The notes beneath the pieces are model-generated. The model saw only the letters and a list, made by a program, of their open reading frames with translations, was not told the DNA's origin and made no database searches. Source: Sipunculus nudus (taxonomy: Eukaryota; Annelida; Sipuncula; Golfingiida; Sipunculidae). Taken from it: 64,000 nucleotides of DNA. Positions 58,423-64,000 of the stretch are shown piece after piece (position 1 is the first letter of the stretch; each line of letters begins with the position of its first letter). Location of the stretch: the NCBI GenBank assembly GCA_026874595.1, contig CM049314.1, positions 66,823,300-66,887,299 on the forward strand. The letters are read 5' to 3'. The translations under genes and the position numbers were made by a program.

Positions 58423-59226
58423 ATGAGTGCAGTTGAAAATTCAGAAAGCTTGCCCAAGGGAATAAGTGAAAAGAAAATTCTTGAAATGATATGGAAGAAA
58501 GTGATAGCTATCGATAAAACTGTGAATAACTTTGTGGAAAGAATCCAAAAGGTCGAAGAATCAGTTAAATGCATTGAAACCTCAATGACTGAACTAGAAA
58601 ATGGTGTCTCTCATATGGAGATAAAAATACAAGACGTGAAAGAAAAATATTATGATTTGACAGATGACAGAGTGTCAAGGTCAGAAACAAATGCAACGAG
58701 GAAAGAAATTATAGGTTTGAGTAACAGATCACGAAGAAATAACATAGTGATCCACAATGTGCCGGAAGGAGTAGAAAAAGATATGGTTTGTAAGGAATAC
58801 GTGATTGAATTCTTGATGAAAGAAATTGGACTCAGTCCTGTACCCGAAGTGGAGAATGCTCATCGGTCTGGTAAAATAAACGTTTCAACAAATGAGAATG
58901 AGTCGGGTAATGATGATAATGAAGGTGGAGGCCGAACAAGGAAACCAAGGCCAATACATGCGAGGCTACTGAGACGAAACGATCGTGACCGTATTTTGGA
59001 GGAGGCCCCCAAGAAGTTACGGGGGAAACATGTCACTGACGATATTCATCCGTACACAAGGAGTGTGCACAAGCTACTCGTGGAGAACATGAAGGACATG
59101 AGGAAAAAAGGCTGGTATGCTTTTTTTCCAATGACGGTCCCGCGTGTAATCAAATACAGAAAGGGCCCAAAACGTACGAAAAGTCAACTGCAAACATTCA
59201 GACTGAAGGAGGATATAACCGCCTAA
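58423..59226 (+). CDS. LINE ORF1 protein (L1/Tx1 type), intact
   Basis: 267 aa. Residues about 15-80 form a charged coiled coil (IWKKVIAIDKTVNNFVERI and following heptads). Residues about 97-175 form an RRM-like domain starting SRRNNIVIHNVPEGV, with a low-complexity acidic insert (NESGNDDNEGGG). The C-terminal domain runs from PRPIHARLLRRNDRDRIL to GKHVTDDIHPYTRSVHKLL and GWYAFFPMT. This is the trimeric RNA-binding chaperone architecture of L1 ORF1p, which coats the element RNA. The start is the first ATG after the leader and no stop interrupts, in contrast to ORF2. Confidence 0.85.
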   Translation: MSAVENSESLPKGISEKKILEMIWKKVIAIDKTVNNFVERIQKVEESVKCIETSMTELENGVSHMEIKIQDVKEKYYDLTDDRVSRSETNATRKEIIGLSNRSRRNNIVIHNVPEGVEKDMVCKEYVIEFLMKEIGLSPVPEVENAHRSGKINVSTNENESGNDDNEGGGRTRKPRPIHARLLRRNDRDRILEEAPKKLRGKHVTDDIHPYTRSVHKLLVENMKDMRKKGWYAFFPMTVPRVIKYRKGPKRTKSQLQTFRLKEDITA

Positions 59227-59591
59227 ATCAGACTCATTCAGAAATTAAATATTCTGATGTTATCAGGGTAAAAACGTACTTGTTTGTTGATTATGCAATT
59301 GATTTTTCCGCTTTCAGAATATAAGTAATACTTATACGATGCATTGGCAGACACCATGACAAGTCAGTCTGGCTCTAGCTGCCGAAACGATTAATTCTTT
59401 AAAAGATAAGTCAGTTGGAATGTTGTTGTTTACATATGAAGGTCAAAGGTGTACTATTGTCATTTACTTCTATAAATATACATTTAAGTGCCATATTTTT
59501 ATTACAATACATGTTGTCAGTAGAAAATTTAACATCATGCTCGCCCCCATTAAAGGAGCATATAATACTGAGAGTTTAACACTATTATTTT

Positions 59592-62500
59592 ATGGCCAGC
59601 ATGGATGATAATGTTCCCACATTTACAGTAATCACTCTTAACACAACACGGTTAAGAGATTATAAAAAAAGGAGGAAGGTGTTCAACTGGGTTTACAAGA
59701 AACTAGGCTGTAATGGTATATGTTGTTTACAAGAAACGCATAGCGATTCATTGTCAGCGGATAAGTGGAGGTATCAGTGGAGAGGGCTAATATACTTCTC
59801 CCATGGTAGAACAGACAGTTGTGGAGTTATTACTCTAGTTACCGCTATGCTGGACTTTAAATTAAAAAATATAAAATGTGATTTAAAAGGAAGGTATATT
59901 ATTATGGAATATATTATACAAGGCCATTTATTCACAGTAATAAATACCTACGCACCTAATACTGAACCGGAACAGATAGAATATTATGTGCACTTTATAG
60001 GGAAATCCAGAAGACTGATACGTATGGCAAATCTCAGTTTATATGGGCAGGGGATTTCAATTGTTCATTAAGTAAGCTTGACGTAGATGGAGGTAATTAT
60101 AAACCAAAAATTAAATCAATTACAACAATAACAAATATTAAAAAAGAAATGAATTTATGCGATATTTACAGAGTAAGGCATCCATTAATAAAAGCTTTCA
60201 CTTGGAGAACATTACACCCGCTAGTTCAAAGAAGACTAGATTTTTTCTTTATATCAAATAATTTACAGCCATTTACAACTAAGTGCGACATTATTCCAAG
60301 TGCAGGCTCTGACCACTCAGCGGTACTTCTAACATTATCAAAAATACAGTCTGAGAAATATAGCCCGTCTACTTGGAAATTTAACATTAGTTTACTTGAT
60401 GATACAGTATATAAAAAGATATTGAGACACATTATCCAAAATGGAAAAGTGAGTATCATAAACAGAATAATTATACTCAATTATGGGAATATTTGAAATT
60501 TCGTATAAGAGAATATTCTATCGCTTATTCTAAAAAGAAAGCAAAATTAAGGAGAGAAAAAATTCAAAATCTTGAAAAAATGGTACAGATACATGAAAAA
60601 AAGTTACAAAGTAATAACAATGATCAAGAACTTTTAGAGAATTACGTCATACATAAAAAATCCTTAGAAGAATTACATAATCATATAACAGAAGGCATAA
60701 TATTACGCTCAAGGGCAACATGGTACGAAAGCGGAGAAAAGAACACTCGGTATTTTTGTAATCTTGAAAGAACACGTAAAGTTAAAACTCATATTAGAAA
60801 GCTTTCATATGAGAATAAACTCATAACTGATCCAAATGAAATTTTGGAATCAATATTTAATTATTTTGAAGACAAATATAAAAGAAGAGGGTCGATGACC
60901 CAACAAGAATGTTCCTTGTATTTAAACAAGGTTGCTACTCCAGCAATTAAAGACACAGAAAATATGACAAAAAAAAAATTACACTTATCGAAGTACAGAA
61001 GGCTATTAATTCAATGGGAAACAGAAAATCACCAGGCAGTGATGGACTGCCCAAAGAATTTTATGCAGAATTCTTTCATATAGTAGCGGAAGATCTAATA
61101 AATTTCAGTTATAAAAATGGGTTATTGTCGCAAAGTCAAAGGCGGTCAATCATCACACTTATACCGAAAGAAGGGAAAGATATATGTCACTTGAAAAATT
61201 GGCGACCAATTAGTCTTATGAATGTCGACACAAAAATACTAAGCAAAATCTTAGCAGACAGAATAAAGCCTAATCTTAAAAATATAATTCATCCTGATCA
61301 GTCGGCTTTCATTAGCGGGAGAAACATAAACGAGAATGTGAGATTAGTTTAAGACATTTTAGAATACACTAAAACTGAGAGCCTCCAAGGTATATTATTT
61401 GCAGCAGATTTTCAGGCAGCATTCGACTCTGGCGATCACATATTCTTAGAAACTGTAATGATGAAATTCGAAATTCCTGAGACATACATAGACTGGGTGA
61501 AACTTTTATACAGAGAAACTGAAAGTTGCGTGATTAACAATGGCTACACAACTAAATATTTTAAAATAAACAGGGGATGCCGACAAGGTGATCCATTGAG
61601 CAGTTACATGTTTATTCTTATTATTGAAATTTTAGCCTGCTTGGTTAGAAATAAGAATAATATAAACGGAATTTATGTTGGAAATACAGAGGTAAAACAG
61701 AGCATTTTTGCGGATGATTGTACTCTCTTCCTAAAAAGCGTAAGATCTTTACAAGAATTGATAAGAGTGATATCGGAATTTTCTAAGTATGCTACACTAA
61801 GTATAAATGAGTCTAAGTCATAGATTGTATGGATTGGTTCAGCGAGAAACAAAAATCAGACATGGGGGAACTTTAAATGGGTAAACTTAGAAGAAACGAC
61901 AATTAAAATACTAGGCATATATTTTTCATACAACATAAATTTACAAAGACATTTTAATTTTGACAAAAAAGAAGCTGCAATGGCCACAGTATTGAACACA
62001 TGGAGACAGCGAACTTTAACTATATATGGGAGATGTCAAGTTATTCAGACGCTGGCAATTCCTAAAATATTGTATGTAGCCAATTTAATGCAACCGACAA
62101 GACAGTTTATTAAAAAAATAAAAAGCACGTTACATGACTTTATATGGAATGGAAAAAGACCAAACATAAAGTACAGCACATTAATTGGAAATTTACACGA
62201 AGGATATCCGACATTGATTGTAAAATAAAAGCACAAAGAGTAATTTGGATAAAAAAATTAATAAACCAAAATGAATACAAAGCCATTTGGAAGGTAGTTC
62301 CATCCCATTACTTAAAAAAGATTGGAGGAGAAGATAATATAAGGAGTAACTTCGACAAAAACAGAATACCAAAACATTTACAAATGTTTTATAAAGAGGC
62401 ACTCAAAAGCTGGTCTCAGTTTGTATCAAATGAACCTACAGTATTTAGAAATATTAGTATTCAACCATTATGGAATAATAGTAAAATAACAATCAATCAA

Positions 62501-63337
62501 AAATCTTTGTATTATCAGAAACTTGATGAAAAAGGTTTATACTCTGTGGCGGATTTTATTCTGAATAAAGTCGATGCAGACTCGAGTTATAAACAGACTT
62601 TTTTGCAATATATCTCGTTATACAATGCTTTTCCTAATAAATGGCTAACAATTGTTAGACAGGGAATAAATGAATCAAGCGAACGTGAGGAAATAAGCTG
62701 CCGTTCCCATGTATTGACAATAGAAGGAACTATGCAGATAAAAGACATGACAATGAAAAATGTATATAAATCCTTTGTGGAAAAAATCTATATAAAGTCA
62801 ACATCTCCACAAAGGTTTGAGGTCAAACATCAGAACCTTGATTGGCACAGTGTATGTAGTTCAGTATACTCGTGTTATACATATTCAAGACATTTTCAAC
62901 TAAAATTGATACATAATTATTTGCAGGTCAATAGGAATTTATTTAAATGGAGATTGAATGAAACTCAGTTATGCACATATTGTCAAAATGAAATAGAAAC
63001 TATATCACATCTGTTTTGTCAGTGTCATGTTATTAAAAGTTTGTATTTTAAGGTGTTAGATAAAATGGCCAAATATAATGTAGTCATGCCAAAATTAGAG
63101 GAAAAGTCAATTTTGTATGAACAAATTAACATCGAAGAAGATAGAATGCTTGTATGTCATTTGATTAATATTTTCAAACAGGTTGTTTATTATGGAAGAT
63201 ATAGATCACAGGTGAATGTAGGACATTTTGTAGCAAAAGTAAATGATATAAAAAATATTGAATATAGCATTGCCAAGAAGAACAACAAGGTCCAAGTACA
63301 TTGGTTTAAATGGGGTAAATTGGCAGATTTTCATTGA
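59592..63337 (+). pseudogene. LINE ORF2: endonuclease, reverse transcriptase, zinc domain; broken
   Basis: An APE-type endonuclease comes first: VITLNTTRL, CCLQETH, INTYAPN, then after a frameshift near 60,030 IWAGDFNC, RRLDFFFIS and AGSDHSAV. After frameshifts near 60,450 and 60,975 (A-run) comes RT: SPGSDGLPKEFY, LIPKEGK, WRPISLMNVD, QSAFISGRNINEN, AADFQAAFD, GCRQGDPLSSYMF and SIFADDCTLFL (F-A-D-D catalytic box). The C-terminal part ends with CTYCQNEIETISHLFCQC, the CCHC-like zinc motif. TAA at 61,350-61,352 and TAG at 61,821-61,823 each fit a mutated Gln codon. A last frameshift lies near 62,200, after which 62,230-63,337 is open. The endonuclease and RT sequence group it with the Tx1 clade of L1. 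Confidence 0.85.
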
Positions 63338-63409
63338 AAGTGAATATGAAGGATATGTTAACAAATGTATATATAAATGTGTTATTCGAATAAAAAAAAT
63401 CCACTAAAT

Positions 63410-64000
63410 TATTCAGAAATATCAATTAAACTCGTTAGAAATGCAAAATACAACACTTTTTGTAGCAGAAATCGATTCTACATTAAATATTTTCCAATGA
63501 ACAAATAATAAAGTTTTTCAGTTTAGGATTATCAAATAGTTCTGTGGTTAGCCCAGTCTATAATGGTTGTGTTGGAATGATGTATGGCCAGTATTTGAAT
63601 ATGACCGCCAATTATCCATAATTACGGAAGAAATGTAACACTGAATTTTAGTTATATTGTCATCCAAAGTTTTGACAAATATATGTTTGTAAAATTCTAT
63701 ATGGAAATTCTAAGGAATCAAGAATTTAGACAAAACTGCATACACTACTTCCGATAAATGAATCTCTTTAATATGTATTTAACAAATTATGATAAAATGC
63801 CAAGAAATTATTTGATTTACAAAATTGTATATGGTTTTGCCTTCACTAAATCAGGGGCCATTCCTAAAGCACTACTTTTTTTATAGTAGACAGAAATATA
63901 AGGAAAATGTTATTTTAAATTTTTTTATCACAAACATGCATTACATATATTAATAATAATGATAACAATAATAATTATAATAAAAATTCATTTCTGTTAT
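63410..64000. other. intergenic, AT-rich, nothing recognised
   Basis: AT-rich sequence right of the LINE target-site duplication, with ATAATAA-type low complexity at the window end. Confidence 0.5.

Larger units (their letters stand above)
58044..63399 (+). mobile_element. full-length Tx1/L1-type LINE with 10-bp target-site duplication
   Basis: The element begins GTGGCCGCAGGTTGTGAGC and ends TAAAAAAAA. The 10 bases TCCACTAAAT flank it directly on both sides (58,034-58,043 and 63,400-63,409), so both borders are defined: 5,356 bp inserted by target-primed reverse transcription. It carries a 379-bp 5' leader, ORF1, a 365-bp spacer, ORF2 (endonuclease, RT, C-terminal zinc domain) and a short 3' UTR. 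ORF1 is open. ORF2 has two stops and about four frameshifts. Confidence 0.85.

Noticed and set aside
1-64000. CRISPR arrays, bacterial operons, phage genes
   Set aside because: Introns, SINEs, LINEs and animal gene families show eukaryotic DNA. No direct-repeat/spacer array with regular spacing was seen.

Overview
The window is animal nuclear DNA. It is AT-rich, its genes are split by introns with mostly GT..AG borders, and it is full of transposable elements. The repertoire points to a marine lophotrochozoan, most likely a mollusc: SINEs with a conserved core found in bivalves and gastropods, Helentron-like elements with internal tandem repeats, a Tx1-type L1, a Gmr1-like Ty3/Gypsy element and a DIRS-like tyrosine-recombinase element. 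This assignment is an inference; no species-specific marker was recognised.

Layout. 1-9.6 kb holds only repeats: a hAT-like non-autonomous element, Helentron-like copy A with a nested insertion, a long inverted-repeat element and G-rich repeats. 10.2-14.7 kb (+) carries exons of a pancreatic-lipase-type gene with three in-frame TGA codons. 15-22 kb holds tandem repeats, a jockey-like LINE remnant, Helentron-like copy B, a CR1-type LINE tail and a TTAA-flanked MITE. 23.5-26.3 kb (-) is a decayed Ty3/Gypsy element with the unusual order protease-integrase-reverse transcriptase. 26.5-31 kb is a pogo-like MITE, microsatellites and tandem duplications. 31.6-34.05 kb (-) is a three-exon stefin-type cystatin gene, with a TATA box and a stop codon inside its AATAAA, but a TAG at the end of exon 1. 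38.2-42 kb contains a cysteine-rich ORF (-), a Gypsy gag-PR-RT remnant, a TatD-like fragment, and a DIRS-like RT plus tyrosine recombinase.

The one clearly intact host gene is a 13-exon SLC23-family (nucleobase/ascorbate) transporter at 42,863-52,784 (+), predicted at 619 aa. All its exon phases join, but intron 8 lacks an AG acceptor and introns 10 and 12 have GC donors. 58,044-63,399 is a full-length Tx1/L1 LINE flanked by a 10-bp target-site duplication. Its ORF1 is intact and its ORF2 is broken.

The host genes show no functional linkage. The transporter acts at the membrane, the stefin would inhibit cysteine proteases, and the lipase would be a secreted digestive-type enzyme. Most visible logic is transposon nesting and decay. 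Most in-frame stops fit C-to-T or G-to-A changes.
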